The notes beneath the pieces were generated by a model that saw nothing but the letters and a program-made list of their open reading frames with translations, was not told where the DNA came from and did no database searches. The position numbers and the translations under genes were made by a program. Source: Spirochaetaceae bacterium (GTDB taxonomy: Bacteria > Spirochaetota > Spirochaetia > SZUA-6 > DRHE01). Taken from it: a stretch of 64,000 bases of DNA. The stretch covers positions 2,042,561 to 2,106,560 of the forward strand of contig CP070696.1 of NCBI GenBank assembly GCA_020353535.1, written 5' to 3'. Shown here in pieces: positions 41,943 to 50,789 of the stretch; position 1 is the stretch's first letter, and each line of letters opens with the position of its first letter.

Positions 41943-41962
41943 GGATCTCCCATGGGAGATCC
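41943..41962. promoter_or_regulatory. Perfect 20-base palindrome, candidate activator site
   Basis: Half-site GGATCTCCCA and its exact complement, located about 260 bases upstream of the sigma-54 start point. A single half-site GGATCTCC recurs at 41671-41678. This fits an upstream activating sequence. The gene-free stretch 41670-41989 holds this palindrome and the promoter, and no convincing small gene. Confidence 0.5.
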
Positions 41963-41989
41963 ATGCACTGGATGCCCGGTCGCGGCGGA

Positions 41990-43384
41990 TTAGCGGTACT
42001 GCCCCCTCTCCAAACCGTATTTCTTGATCCGCTCGTAAAGGGCGCGGCGGGAAATGCCCAAAGCCTGATAGGTCGGGTTTATCAGCCCCTTGTTCTCTCT
42101 CAAGGCTGCTTCGATCACGGCCTGTTCGGTTCGCTCCATTTCCTCCCGTAGACGCCCGGAGCTGGATGGCAGGGAGAGCAGCCGACCCGATTCGAACTCG
42201 ATGTCCGGGACAAAATCACCTGTCACGCCCTGATGGGAGGTGATCAGCATCCGATTCACGGTGTTCTTCAACTCCCGAACATTTCCGGGCCAGGTATGAC
42301 TCAGCAGCTTCGCCAGTGTCTTTTCGGGTATATTAGGGCTGGGCACTCCCATTTTAGCAGCCCCAAGGCGGATGAAATGGGATATGAGCAGGGGGATATC
42401 CTCGGGGCGGTCCCGCAATGGGGGCACCACGATGGAAAGCACCATGATCCGGTGAAAAAAATCCTCCCGGATAACGCCCCTCTGCACCTCTTCCCCGAGA
42501 TTCACGTTGGAGGCGGAGATCAGGCGGATATCCACCTTGCGCGGCCTGTCGCTTCCAAGCGGCTCCACGACTCCGTCATCCAGGACACGGAGCAGCTGCA
42601 CCTGGGCGCGCTCCGAGATCGTTTCGATTTCGTCGAGCAGCAAGGTGCCTCCCGATGCGCTGACCAGCTTCCCCTCTCTTTCGGTCGTGGCTCCCGTGAA
42701 GGAACCGCGGGTATGGCCGAATAGTTCACTCTCCAGCAGGCTCTCCGATAGGGCACCGGCGTTAACAGGAACGAAGGGCGCCCGGTTGCGGGCACTCTGG
42801 GCGTGGATTGCCCGGGCGACCAGCTCCTTGCCTGCGCCGGTTTCCCCCATGATAAGAACCGGGGCGTCGTTTCTGGCGGCTACCTCGATGAGCTCATACA
42901 CGTCTTGCATTTCCCGGCTGCGGCCCACCATGCCGAAGCGGCCATCCGCCTCGGGGGAAAGAAGATCGAGCCGACGCCGCATTTCCCGGCTCTCCAGACG
43001 AAGTTCCATCTGTTCGACTGCTTTGCTCACGTAGGCCAGGAGCACATCGTCGTCGAACGGTTTTTCCAGAAAGTCGAAGGCCCCGGCTTTCAAACAGCGT
43101 ACCGCCATAGGAATGTTTCCGTGGCCGGTAATCATCAACACCGGTGTCAGGAGGCCGCGCCGGTTGACTTCGGTCAGGAGTTGCTCGCCGTCCATTCCGG
43201 GCATCTTTATATCGGTTATGATGCACCTGGCGTTCTCCAAACCCCGCCAGCCTAGGGCCGTCTCGGCCGAATTGAACACCTGCACGGTGAAGCGGCGCAG
43301 TCGAAGCATCTGGGCTATAGAAAGTCGGGCGGCTTCATCGTCGTCGATAACCACGATGATCGCAGCCTCTTTTGGATCAGGCAT
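41990..43384 (-). CDS. Sigma-54-dependent response regulator (DctD/NtrC type)
   Basis: 464 residues. Receiver (VVIDDDEAA, acceptor Asp58 in CIITDIKMPGMDG, FLEKPFDDD), AAA+ domain (Walker A GETGAGKE, intact sigma-54 loop GSFTGA, GGTLLLDEIETI, IREDFFHRI, HTWPGNVRELKNTV) and Fis-type HTH (VIEAALRENKGLINPTYQALGISRRALYERIKKYGL). GAGGAGG lies before ATG 43384, which overlaps the kinase stop by eight bases. It is followed 320 bases later by a sigma-54 promoter for the hydrogenase operon, its most likely target. Confidence 0.94.
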   Translation of the reverse strand: MPDPKEAAIIVVIDDDEAARLSIAQMLRLRRFTVQVFNSAETALGWRGLENARCIITDIKMPGMDGEQLLTEVNRRGLLTPVLMITGHGNIPMAVRCLKAGAFDFLEKPFDDDVLLAYVSKAVEQMELRLESREMRRRLDLLSPEADGRFGMVGRSREMQDVYELIEVAARNDAPVLIMGETGAGKELVARAIHAQSARNRAPFVPVNAGALSESLLESELFGHTRGSFTGATTEREGKLVSASGGTLLLDEIETISERAQVQLLRVLDDGVVEPLGSDRPRKVDIRLISASNVNLGEEVQRGVIREDFFHRIMVLSIVVPPLRDRPEDIPLLISHFIRLGAAKMGVPSPNIPEKTLAKLLSHTWPGNVRELKNTVNRMLITSHQGVTGDFVPDIEFESGRLLSLPSSSGRLREEMERTEQAVIEAALRENKGLINPTYQALGISRRALYERIKKYGLERGQYR

Positions 43385-44477
43385 GGTTTTCCTCCTCCTC
43401 CTGGACGATCCCGGGCAGGCGAATTGTGAAGGTAGCTCCTTTGCCGCGCTCCCCCCGGGCGTCGATGCTTCCACCGTGATCTTTGATTATCGTTTTGGAT
43501 ATTGACAGGCCCAGGCCCGTGCCGTGACCGCTTTTCTTCGTGGTGAAGAAGGGCATGAACAACTTTCCGGCCTCCTCCTTGGAGAAGCCCTTGCCCGTGT
43601 CGCTGATCTCGACGACGGCAAACGATTCCTCCCCTGAGCCGCGGAAGGAGTGAATGTCGAGCCGCCGAACCTGCGATCCCTCCATGGCCTGGCGGGCATT
43701 GGTGAGCACGTTGAGAAAGACCTGGGCCAGCCGAGTTCGGTCCCCCCGTACATCGGGGAGATCCTCCGCCAGTTGGAGTTTTAGCTTGACACCGGAGAGT
43801 TTCATCTGCGGGGAGAGGAACTCGACGGTTTCGCGAATCACGCTGTTGACGGCCAGGCGGGTAAAGTGGTGTTCCTCCTTTCGAGCCAGCTCGCGCATCT
43901 CATTGATGATTTTGGCGGCTCTGTCCACCTGCTCGGATATCAGCCGCAGATTTCCTTTCACCTCCTCCACGCTGCCCACCGACTGTTCGAGCATGTAGAA
44001 GGCGTTGCGGGCATAGTTGCGTATCCCGGTGAGAGGCTGGTTCAGCTCATGGGAGATGGCGGCCGCCATTTCTCCGAGTTCGGCCAAGCGGGTGGAATGC
44101 TCCAGCTGCTCTTCCTGCTTTCTTGCCAGTTCGGCGAGCTCTTTACGCCGGAGCTCCACCTCCTCCTGAGCTCTTCTTTCGGCCCGCTCCCTGTCTTTCA
44201 GCGAGCCGATGAAAAATGAAACCAGACCGAACAGGGCGATTCTGGCCAAATCGTTCCAGATGCTGCCCACACGCATTCCGAACAGATGGAATGAAAATAC
44301 AAGCAGCGCAAGAAAAAGGGCCACCAGCATACCCCGGCGTCCCCACCACATGCAGGCAAGAACGATTGGCAGATACATGAAGTGGGTATAGATGATGTCG
44401 GTGTGCAGCAACAAACGAAAATACAGAGCCGCCCCGACTGAGATCCCGATGAGGAGAATTAGGATTGTAACTTTCAA
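43377..44477 (-). CDS. Membrane histidine kinase partnering the 41990-43384 activator
   Basis: 366 residues. Four or five N-terminal helices with almost no periplasmic loop (VTILILLIGISVGAALYF; YLPIVLACMWWG; LVALFLALLVFSFHLFG; IALFGLVSFFIGSL), then a coiled coil, HisKA (MAAAISHELNQPLTGIRNYARNAF) and HATPase (NVLTNARQAM, DTGKGFSKEE, GHGTGLGLSISKTIIKDHGG). The membrane region suggests sensing within the bilayer or of a dissolved gas or membrane state, which is inference. Overlaps its regulator. Confidence 0.92.
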   Translation of the reverse strand: MKVTILILLIGISVGAALYFRLLLHTDIIYTHFMYLPIVLACMWWGRRGMLVALFLALLVFSFHLFGMRVGSIWNDLARIALFGLVSFFIGSLKDRERAERRAQEEVELRRKELAELARKQEEQLEHSTRLAELGEMAAAISHELNQPLTGIRNYARNAFYMLEQSVGSVEEVKGNLRLISEQVDRAAKIINEMRELARKEEHHFTRLAVNSVIRETVEFLSPQMKLSGVKLKLQLAEDLPDVRGDRTRLAQVFLNVLTNARQAMEGSQVRRLDIHSFRGSGEESFAVVEISDTGKGFSKEEAGKLFMPFFTTKKSGHGTGLGLSISKTIIKDHGGSIDARGERGKGATFTIRLPGIVQEEEENHA

Positions 44478-44502
44478 CGTCCTGCTTATATATCAAATTA
44501 TA

Positions 44503-44522
44503 GACCGAACTTAAATACGGTC
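44503..44522. repeat. Inverted repeat between two divergent kinase genes
   Basis: GACCG, a ten-base AT-rich centre, CGGTC. It lies 26 bases upstream of the minus-strand kinase gene and 59 bases before the plus-strand kinase gene. Possible shared operator. Confidence 0.3.
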
Positions 44523-44580
44523 AATCGTCTTATTCATCATACCAATTGACGAACTTTACATGTTCGCCCAGAATTGAAGT

Positions 44581-46338
44581 ATGGTACAGATGAAAACGGA
44601 CTTGGGATCTGTGCACACTGAAGGCCATGCTAGAATTCTTTTCAATGATTTCTCCAATCTGTCGACGCAGATCCTGCGAGTCGCCAACCGTGGTGTCTCC
44701 AAGCTGACGTTCCTTCAGGAGGTTTTTACTATACTGGCACGTTTCTCCGGCTGCGATGCCCTCGGTCTTCTTGTTGAAGAAGAAGGCCACATCGCTCAGT
44801 GGGATGCGGAATTACAATCTGGGGGAGAACTGCTGTTCAGCAAGAATGAAGAAAAAAAAATACGTTCTTCGCTCTACTGTTCCCTGCTACGGGGTGAGGT
44901 GAAGATGGTCAAACCTTTCCTCAGCAAGGCGGGTACTTTCCGGGTAGGTGATGCCGATCAGTTTTCCGTATTCGCCTCGAAGCAGAACCAGAAAACGACA
45001 TCCTTGACCTTCATATCTGAAGGTTACCAGTCGTTTCTCCTGATCCCCATCAAATTGGACAAAAAAAATCGGGGACTTCTGGAATTCAAGAGCCGGCAGA
45101 AGGAATTCTTTCCGGTTGAAAATGTTGAAACTTATGAAAGGTTGGCGGACACTCTGGCTGTAGCAATTGTGGACCGGCGGGCCCAGGCTGCATTGAGGGA
45201 ACGGGTAAAGGAACTGGCCTGTTTTTACGGAATTTCCCAGATAATCAAGAATCCCTCCCTTTCTTTAGAGGATGTCATCAAGGGAATCGTCAAAATCCTT
45301 CCTCCAGCCTTCCAGTACCCCGAGATAGCCGCGGCGGTGATTGCTTTCGATGATCGTTGTTTTACCGCCGCTGCTTTCAAAGAAAGTAAATTTCGACTGA
45401 GCTCCGATATCGTTGTTCATGGGAAAATACGCGGATCGGTAGATGTGCTTTATCTCAAGGAGCGGTTTGAATTCGGGGAAGATCCCTTCCTCGAGGAAGA
45501 GCAGAAGCTTCTGGATGGTGTGGCCAAGCAGATCGCTCTGTACGTCGAAGGCAGAAAAGCGGAGGAGGAAAGGCGGAAACTACAGGATCAGCTGCGGCAC
45601 GCCGACCGGTTGGCGACTATCGGCGAGCTTGCTGCGGGTGTAGCCCACGAACTGAACGAGCCCTTGGGAAATATCCTGGGCTATGCGCAGCTTATAAAGA
45701 AGGATGCCGAGCTTCCCGAGCAAATCGGTGTAGATATAGAGAAGATCGTCCAGGCTTCCCTTCACGCTCGCGAGGTGGTCAAGAAGCTGCTGATCTTTGC
45801 CCGTCAGGTTCCCACCCAGAGGACACGTATCGACCTGAACAAAATCGTCAACGATGGGCTGTATTTTCTAGAGTCCCGTTGTGCGAAGGAAGGTATCAAG
45901 GTAAGACGAGATCTGTTTACGGAACTTCCGGACATCTTGGCTGATTCTGCCCAACTCAACCAGGTACTGGTCAATCTGGTAGTAAATGCCATCCAGGCAA
46001 TGCCTGGAGGAGGACAGTTGACGGTTCGCACTCGGTTGGAGGAAAGCGGTATCACACTAGTAGTCGAAGATACGGGCAGCGGTATGAGCGCGGAGGTGGA
46101 GCGTCAGATCTTCAATCCCTTCTTCACCACGAAAGAGGTTGGCAAGGGCACAGGGCTCGGTCTGCCCGTGGTGCACGGTATTGTCACCTCCCACGGAGGT
46201 ACAATTAAGGTTGAGACCGGGGAAGGACAGGGCAGTCGCTTCATCATCCAGTTACCCATACCGGAGCTGGGAGAAGGTAATAGGGGTAACGGTGATATTG
46301 AAGTAGAAGCGGAGAATGACCAGAGAAATGGAGCCTAA
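44581..46338 (+). CDS. GAF-domain histidine kinase (NtrB-like role) for the gdhA system
   Basis: 585 residues, soluble. Two GAF-like regions (about 35-200, FLQEVFTILARFSGCDALGLLVEEE...LAVAIVDRRA; about 205-330, ELACFYGISQIIKNPSLSLEDVIKGIVKILPPAFQYPE), then HisKA (LAAGVAHELNEPLGNILGYA) and HATPase (NLVVNAIQAMPGG, DTGSGMSAEV, GKGTGLGLPVVHG). It senses a cytosolic signal, perhaps nitrogen or redox state. The regulator gene overlaps its 3' end by 23 bases. Start ATG 44581 or 44590; ribosome site weak. Confidence 0.92.
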   Translation: MVQMKTDLGSVHTEGHARILFNDFSNLSTQILRVANRGVSKLTFLQEVFTILARFSGCDALGLLVEEEGHIAQWDAELQSGGELLFSKNEEKKIRSSLYCSLLRGEVKMVKPFLSKAGTFRVGDADQFSVFASKQNQKTTSLTFISEGYQSFLLIPIKLDKKNRGLLEFKSRQKEFFPVENVETYERLADTLAVAIVDRRAQAALRERVKELACFYGISQIIKNPSLSLEDVIKGIVKILPPAFQYPEIAAAVIAFDDRCFTAAAFKESKFRLSSDIVVHGKIRGSVDVLYLKERFEFGEDPFLEEEQKLLDGVAKQIALYVEGRKAEEERRKLQDQLRHADRLATIGELAAGVAHELNEPLGNILGYAQLIKKDAELPEQIGVDIEKIVQASLHAREVVKKLLIFARQVPTQRTRIDLNKIVNDGLYFLESRCAKEGIKVRRDLFTELPDILADSAQLNQVLVNLVVNAIQAMPGGGQLTVRTRLEESGITLVVEDTGSGMSAEVERQIFNPFFTTKEVGKGTGLGLPVVHGIVTSHGGTIKVETGEGQGSRFIIQLPIPELGEGNRGNGDIEVEAENDQRNGA

Positions 46339-47668
46339 AATCCATAGCGAAAGAATCCTGGTAGTGGATGACGCGCCGGATACTCTGGAGATACTGAAGA
46401 GGAACCTGAGCTCCCAGGGCTTTTCAGTGTTCAACGCCCCGGGAGTCGCCGAAGCAATCAATATTCTTGAGACTACCTCGATAGATCTAGTGATCACTGA
46501 TCTGAAGATGCCCAGGACCAGTGGTCTCGATCTGGTTCACCATGTGCGGGACAACTTCAAAGATACAGAAATCATGGTAATCACCGGGTATCCAACTCTG
46601 GAAGGAGCGGTAGAGGCAGTAAAGACCGGAGCTGAAGAGTACCTGGCCAAACCTTTTACCGAGGAAGAGCTCTTTCAAGCGGTGAATAAGGTGTTGGAAA
46701 AACTATCGGTACAGCGGGCAGGACGAGCGCCCGGGAAGAAGGATGGTCCAGCTTTTGAGGGCATTATTGGCCAGTCGCCTGCCATCAAGAAGGTTTTCCA
46801 GGCCATCGAGAAAGCCGCCTCTACCTCGGCTACCGTTCTGATCAGTGGGGAGAGTGGCAGCGGAAAAGAGCTGGTCGCACGGGCGATTCACTATATCAGC
46901 GATCGGGCTTCCGCTCCTTTTGTCGCGGTGAATTGCAGCGCAATTCCAGAAAATCTCCTGGAAAGCGAACTCTTCGGATATGTCCGAGGGGCATTCACTG
47001 GAGCCGAGCAATCCAGAGCTGGATTCTTCCAGACAGCAGACCAGGGTACGATCTTTTTGGATGAAGTCAGCGAGACCGGACCCTCCATGCAGGTGAAGCT
47101 GCTGCGAGTGCTTCAGGAAAAGGAGATCTTTATGCTGGGTTCAAGCCGACCAATTCGGGTGGATGTACGCATTATCGCATCTACCAACAAAGATCTTTCC
47201 AGTGCAGTTCGCCAGGGTAGTTTTCGGGAGGACCTTTTCTACCGTTTGCACGTAGTCACAATTGCGCTTCCGTCTCTGCGGGACAGAGGCAATGATATAC
47301 TAATCCTGGCCAATCATTTTTCCGCAAAATTCGCCAAAGAGCTGGGAAAGCCTATTCCCAAGTTTACCGATCGGGCACTGCTGGCGTTTAAAAGATATGA
47401 CTGGCCGGGCAATGTGCGTGAGCTGGAGAATGTGGTCCAGCGATCTGTGATTATGACTGATACGGACAAGATCGATGTACCCGACCTGCCCTCTGGAATG
47501 CGCTTTTCTGCGCAGCGTGAGATTGGATTGAAGCGAACCCTGGCTGAGGTAGAAGCTGAACATATCCTGAATGTTCTAGCCAGTGTGGAAGGAAATAGAA
47601 CCCGAGCAGCGGAGATTTTGGCAATCGATAGAAAAACCCTTAGGGAAAAATTGAAAAAAATACAGTAA
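46316..47668 (+). CDS. Sigma-54-dependent response regulator upstream of gdhA
   Basis: 450 residues. Receiver (ILVVDDAPD, acceptor Asp62 in LVITDLKMPRTSG, YLAKPFTEEE), AAA+ domain (GESGSGKE, intact GAFTGA, GTIFLDEVSET, FREDLFYRLHVV, DWPGNVRELENVV) and Fis-type HTH (HILNVLASVEGNRTRAAEILAIDRKTLREKLKKI). It overlaps the kinase gene; a sigma-54 promoter begins 230 bases after its stop. The likely target is the Cys-repeat/gdhA operon. ATG 46328 is an alternative start. Confidence 0.94.
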   Translation: MTREMEPKIHSERILVVDDAPDTLEILKRNLSSQGFSVFNAPGVAEAINILETTSIDLVITDLKMPRTSGLDLVHHVRDNFKDTEIMVITGYPTLEGAVEAVKTGAEEYLAKPFTEEELFQAVNKVLEKLSVQRAGRAPGKKDGPAFEGIIGQSPAIKKVFQAIEKAASTSATVLISGESGSGKELVARAIHYISDRASAPFVAVNCSAIPENLLESELFGYVRGAFTGAEQSRAGFFQTADQGTIFLDEVSETGPSMQVKLLRVLQEKEIFMLGSSRPIRVDVRIIASTNKDLSSAVRQGSFREDLFYRLHVVTIALPSLRDRGNDILILANHFSAKFAKELGKPIPKFTDRALLAFKRYDWPGNVRELENVVQRSVIMTDTDKIDVPDLPSGMRFSAQREIGLKRTLAEVEAEHILNVLASVEGNRTRAAEILAIDRKTLREKLKKIQ

Positions 47669-47690
47669 AAGGCGCACGGTATAAACCTTT

Positions 47691-47721
47691 GGGATGTCTC
47701 CTTTCGGGAGCGGCACATCCC
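47691..47721 (+). terminator. Hairpin after the activator gene
   Basis: GGGATGT...ACATCCC outer arms with an inner CTCC/GGAG pair. No T-run follows, so if it ends transcription it does so imperfectly; it may instead protect the 3' end. Confidence 0.4.
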
Positions 47722-47835
47722 GCTCGTGTCCAGATGGGGAAATTCGCCCCGGTGAGACTTTTCTCCCCCGCTGCAGATTGATAGCAATTATCTCCCAATA
47801 ATCCCAACACTCCTCAAGGTAACAAATAATTCTAT

Positions 47836-47854
47836 ATCTAGTAAACAGTTAGAT
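47836..47854. promoter_or_regulatory. Candidate activator site upstream of gdhA-operon promoter
   Basis: ATCTA, nine bases, TAGAT; centred about 80 bases upstream of the predicted sigma-54 start point. A spaced dyad at this distance is what NtrC-type activators bind. Confidence 0.4.
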
Positions 47855-47900
47855 GGATAACACTCATAAAAAAAGTACATTGTTGTCTGCCATTATGGTT

Positions 47901-47916
47901 GGCACACCAATTGCTT
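47901..47916 (+). promoter_or_regulatory. Sigma-54 (-24/-12) promoter of the Cys-repeat/gdhA operon
   Basis: TGGCAC-ACCAA-TTGCT, an exact match to TGGCAC-N5-TTGCW. The start of transcription is expected near 47927, 35 bases before the ATG at 47962. Confidence 0.88.
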
Positions 47917-47961
47917 ATCTATTGTCAAACGATCGTATCTACCAGAAATCGGAGGAGAAAG

Positions 47962-48336
47962 ATGAGCCCACAAAGCATTCTAACCAGGCCTGTTGGGGTT
48001 GAGGGGAGTACCTCCATAGGTAAGGAGAAAAGCAGGACCGATCCCGTAGGAGCGGGGGGTTCTAGAGGCACCCGAGTACTTCGGGGACTCTGCACAACCT
48101 GCCAGCATGCGCAAATATGCATGTACTTATCAAAACAAGAGCAACCCATATTTCACTGTGAGGAGTTCGATATTGCGCCGGGATCAGAGCGCCAGTTTAG
48201 GGAAGCAGCACCGAAGTCTGCTGCCTCCGAACGACCTACCCACTACCGGGGATTGTGCTTGAACTGTGAAAACAACGAACGCTGCATCTACTCCGGTACA
48301 GAGGGCGGTGTGTGGCACTGCGAGATGTATATATAG
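47962..48336 (+). CDS. Small protein with two Cys-rich repeats, gdhA partner
   Basis: 124 residues. After a 45-residue Ser/Gly/Arg-rich leader come two copies of one motif: GLCTTCQHAQICMYLSKQEQ...FHCEEF and GLCLNCENNERCIYSGTEGG...WHCEMY, i.e. LC-x2-C-x5-C-x(11-13)-HCE. Eight motif Cys plus two His could bind two zinc ions or iron-sulfur clusters. I have seen such single or double motifs in hypothetical proteins of anaerobes but know no function. GGAGGAG lies before ATG 47962; the frame extends upstream to 47899 but that part precedes the predicted transcript. It ends ten bases before gdhA. Confidence 0.85.
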   Translation: MSPQSILTRPVGVEGSTSIGKEKSRTDPVGAGGSRGTRVLRGLCTTCQHAQICMYLSKQEQPIFHCEEFDIAPGSERQFREAAPKSAASERPTHYRGLCLNCENNERCIYSGTEGGVWHCEMYI

Positions 48337-48346
48337 GAGGCAAAGA

Positions 48347-49663
48347 ATGAACGTTCAGAGTGATGTGATGATGCGAAATCAGTCAACAACCTACCCCGAA
48401 ACACGGGAAAGACAGAGTCTCTATCAAAAGGTGATGCAGCAGTTCAATAAAGCTGCTGATCTTATGGAGCTTGATACAGATGTACGTAAGATTCTCTCGA
48501 TGACTAATAATGAAATCGTCGTACACTTTCCAGTGAAATTGGACGACGACCGGGTGGAGATGTTCACCGGCTACCGTGTCCAGCATAACAACGTTCTCGG
48601 CCCCTACAAGGGAGGACTTCGATATCATCCTTCTGTAGACCTGGATGAGGTTCGAGCCCTGGCTACCTGGATGACCTGGAAGGCCGCTCTTACCCATCTA
48701 CCCTATGGAGGGGCTAAGGGTGGGATACAGATCGATCCAGCCGGTTATTCCGCGACCGAAATCGAACGAATCACCCGCCGGTTTACCTACGCCTTGGGAA
48801 ACAACATCGGACCGGAATATGATATTCCCGCCCCTGATGTGAATACAAATTCACAAATTATGGCCTGGATGCTGGATACGTATCTGACCACAGTACCTCC
48901 ACATGAACGGCAGAGGTGTGTTCATGTGGTTACCGGCAAACCTCTTGAGGCAGGCGGAAGCCTTGGACGGGAAAAGGCAACAGGACAAGGCATTGCTTAT
49001 ATGATTGAGACATGGGCGCAGGAACACCGTTTCTCCCTCGATCGAGCCACCTATATCCTTCAGGGCTTTGGAAATGTGGGTTCTTGGACGGCACGATTGC
49101 TCAAGTCGTACAACATTAAACTGGTTGCCGTGGAAGACGTCACGGGTGCTATATACAATCAGGACGGGATCGATGTTGACGCTTTGACCGACTATGTCAA
49201 CGATCATCATGGTGTGGCCGGCTTTCCGAATAGCGTCTCTGTAGACCACTGTACCTTCCTCAGCACCGAGGCCGACATTTTTGTTCCGGCGGCGATGCAA
49301 AGTCAGATAACAGAACAGACAGCTCCCCTTCTAAATGTCCGACTTGTGGCTGAAGGTGCCAATGGACCAACCGATCCAGAAGCAGATCTAGTCTTGAGTC
49401 GGCGGGGGATTGAAATCATACCGGATATTCTTTGCAACTCCGGAGGTGTGGTGGTCAGTTACTTCGAATGGCTTCAGAACAAACGGAGCGAATTTTGGGA
49501 ATTAGTGGAAGTGGATACGAAATTGAAGCAGATCCTGATGCGCGCCTACCAGTCAGTGAAAGACAAAGCAAAGGAGTATGAAACAGATTGGCGCACAGCA
49601 GCGTACATAGTTGCCATGACGAGATTGGAGAGGGTGTACAAGGAAAGAGGGATATTTCCGTAG
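48347..49663 (+). CDS. gdhA: Glutamate dehydrogenase
   Basis: 438 residues, cytoplasmic; interconverts glutamate and 2-oxoglutarate plus ammonia with NAD(P). Active-site motif GLRYHPSVDLDEVRALATWMTWKAALTHLPYGGAKGGI has the catalytic Lys in YGGAKGG; PAPDVNTNSQIMAWMLDTY binds substrate; ILQGFGNVGSWTARLL is the Rossmann loop, followed by an acidic residue (VAVED), which favours NAD over NADP. LVAEGANGPTDPEAD is also standard. AGGAGG six bases before ATG 48347 overlaps the previous stop. Control is by the sigma-54 promoter at 47901. Nothing convincing is seen in 49664-49811 after it. Confidence 0.95.
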   Translation: MNVQSDVMMRNQSTTYPETRERQSLYQKVMQQFNKAADLMELDTDVRKILSMTNNEIVVHFPVKLDDDRVEMFTGYRVQHNNVLGPYKGGLRYHPSVDLDEVRALATWMTWKAALTHLPYGGAKGGIQIDPAGYSATEIERITRRFTYALGNNIGPEYDIPAPDVNTNSQIMAWMLDTYLTTVPPHERQRCVHVVTGKPLEAGGSLGREKATGQGIAYMIETWAQEHRFSLDRATYILQGFGNVGSWTARLLKSYNIKLVAVEDVTGAIYNQDGIDVDALTDYVNDHHGVAGFPNSVSVDHCTFLSTEADIFVPAAMQSQITEQTAPLLNVRLVAEGANGPTDPEADLVLSRRGIEIIPDILCNSGGVVVSYFEWLQNKRSEFWELVEVDTKLKQILMRAYQSVKDKAKEYETDWRTAAYIVAMTRLERVYKERGIFP

Positions 49664-49811
49664 GACAGGGATTTTCAGATTCACTCAGATTCATCTCATA
49701 GGCATTAACGAGATCCTGTTAATTTGCATAGTGATCCCGTAACACCTGCCAAGTGCTGAAATTTCCTTCAACTTGATCTCGGAAGCAGGCCGATGGTAGA
49801 ATTATCGAGCC

Positions 49812-50786
49812 GTGAAGGACATACTCCGCCTCCCCATACTTTTCCTATTTTTATTCGTACTTCTGTTCATCCTCTTCTTCGCCTTGAGCGTACTCACCCT
49901 TTGGGGTAGTGTGTATTCCGAAAGTCGGGAGGCGGCTCTCCGGACGGTCGAGGCGAACATCCCTCGAATTCTCATTCAAGTTTTACCCGCCGCGGTCCTG
50001 GTATCCATGATCATCCTGCTGGCGCGAATCGCCGCAAGACCGGGAAGCCGTATACTCTCTCTGCTCGTCCCTCTGGCCGGAGCGTTTGTTCTGTTGGCTT
50101 TCGGCTACCAGATCCTTGGGGGAATCAGCCCGACAACGGGATTTGGGACCGCCGTGGTTGAGCCCACGCCGCATCGCTATCTATTGCCGGGAGTCTTCAA
50201 TATTGCGGAAAGCAAGGTGGTCTATATCGAAGATATGGATGAAGGCACGGTCAGCCCGGTGGTGCTGGCCGAAGGCGGTAGTGGCGATCGGAAACTGCTG
50301 TTTTTTCCCCAAGGACGGATTTCTGTAGGAGAGGATTCGGTCATTCTGCGTATGGCCGGCTATACCCTAGAGGTGGATCCGGATCCGGTCTTCGGTGCCA
50401 TGTTTACGGAGGATCCGGTTTCGGAAGATCCGGTACTGGAGCATTTTTTCGGGGATATCGATTTTCTCAACCTAGAGCTGGTCCGTACATTCCGACTGTC
50501 GTTACCATCCTTCTATTTTGCCGTTCTTGCTCTGGTGGTTGCCTTCTACGGCGGCGGGATGTTTCTGCGGCTTACCCGCTGGCTTCTGCTGAATTTCGCG
50601 CTGGCCCTCATTGCACTCAGGTGTTTGGTGGCCCTCTTCCGTTTAATGGGAGAGAGGGTGGTTCCTGAACTACCCAACCCGCAGGCCATGCAGTTCCTGC
50701 CCGAACTGGTGCTACTGGTTCTCGGTGGACTATTGTTGCTCGTGGACCTGCTGTTCGTTCCTTTTCATCGGTGGAGGGAAGAGTGA
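49812..50786 (+). CDS. Membrane protein of unknown function (pairs with next gene)
   Basis: 324 residues from GTG 49812. Three N-terminal helices (LPILFLFLFVLLFILFFALSVL; IPRILIQVLPAAVLVSMIILLARI; ILSLLVPLAGAFVLLAFGYQIL), a soluble region of about 110 residues with beta pattern (YLLPGVFNIAESKVVYIEDMDEG, LLFFPQGRISVGEDSVILRMAGYTLEV), then three C-terminal helices. The TM-soluble-TM plan recalls LptF/LptG permeases, but the helix count and motifs do not allow that call. Three bases separate its stop from the next start, so the two likely form a unit. Confidence 0.65.
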   Translation: MKDILRLPILFLFLFVLLFILFFALSVLTLWGSVYSESREAALRTVEANIPRILIQVLPAAVLVSMIILLARIAARPGSRILSLLVPLAGAFVLLAFGYQILGGISPTTGFGTAVVEPTPHRYLLPGVFNIAESKVVYIEDMDEGTVSPVVLAEGGSGDRKLLFFPQGRISVGEDSVILRMAGYTLEVDPDPVFGAMFTEDPVSEDPVLEHFFGDIDFLNLELVRTFRLSLPSFYFAVLALVVAFYGGGMFLRLTRWLLLNFALALIALRCLVALFRLMGERVVPELPNPQAMQFLPELVLLVLGGLLLLVDLLFVPFHRWREE

Positions 50787-50789
50787 GCA

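Noticed and set aside
41815..42027. 70-residue plus-strand frame in the gap before the hydrogenase operon
   Set aside because: Ser/Gly-rich composition, no ribosome site, and it overlaps the 3' end of the activator gene and the palindrome.
47899..47961. Upstream extension of the Cys-repeat gene
   Set aside because: It would start before or within the sigma-54 promoter; ATG 47962 has the ribosome site.
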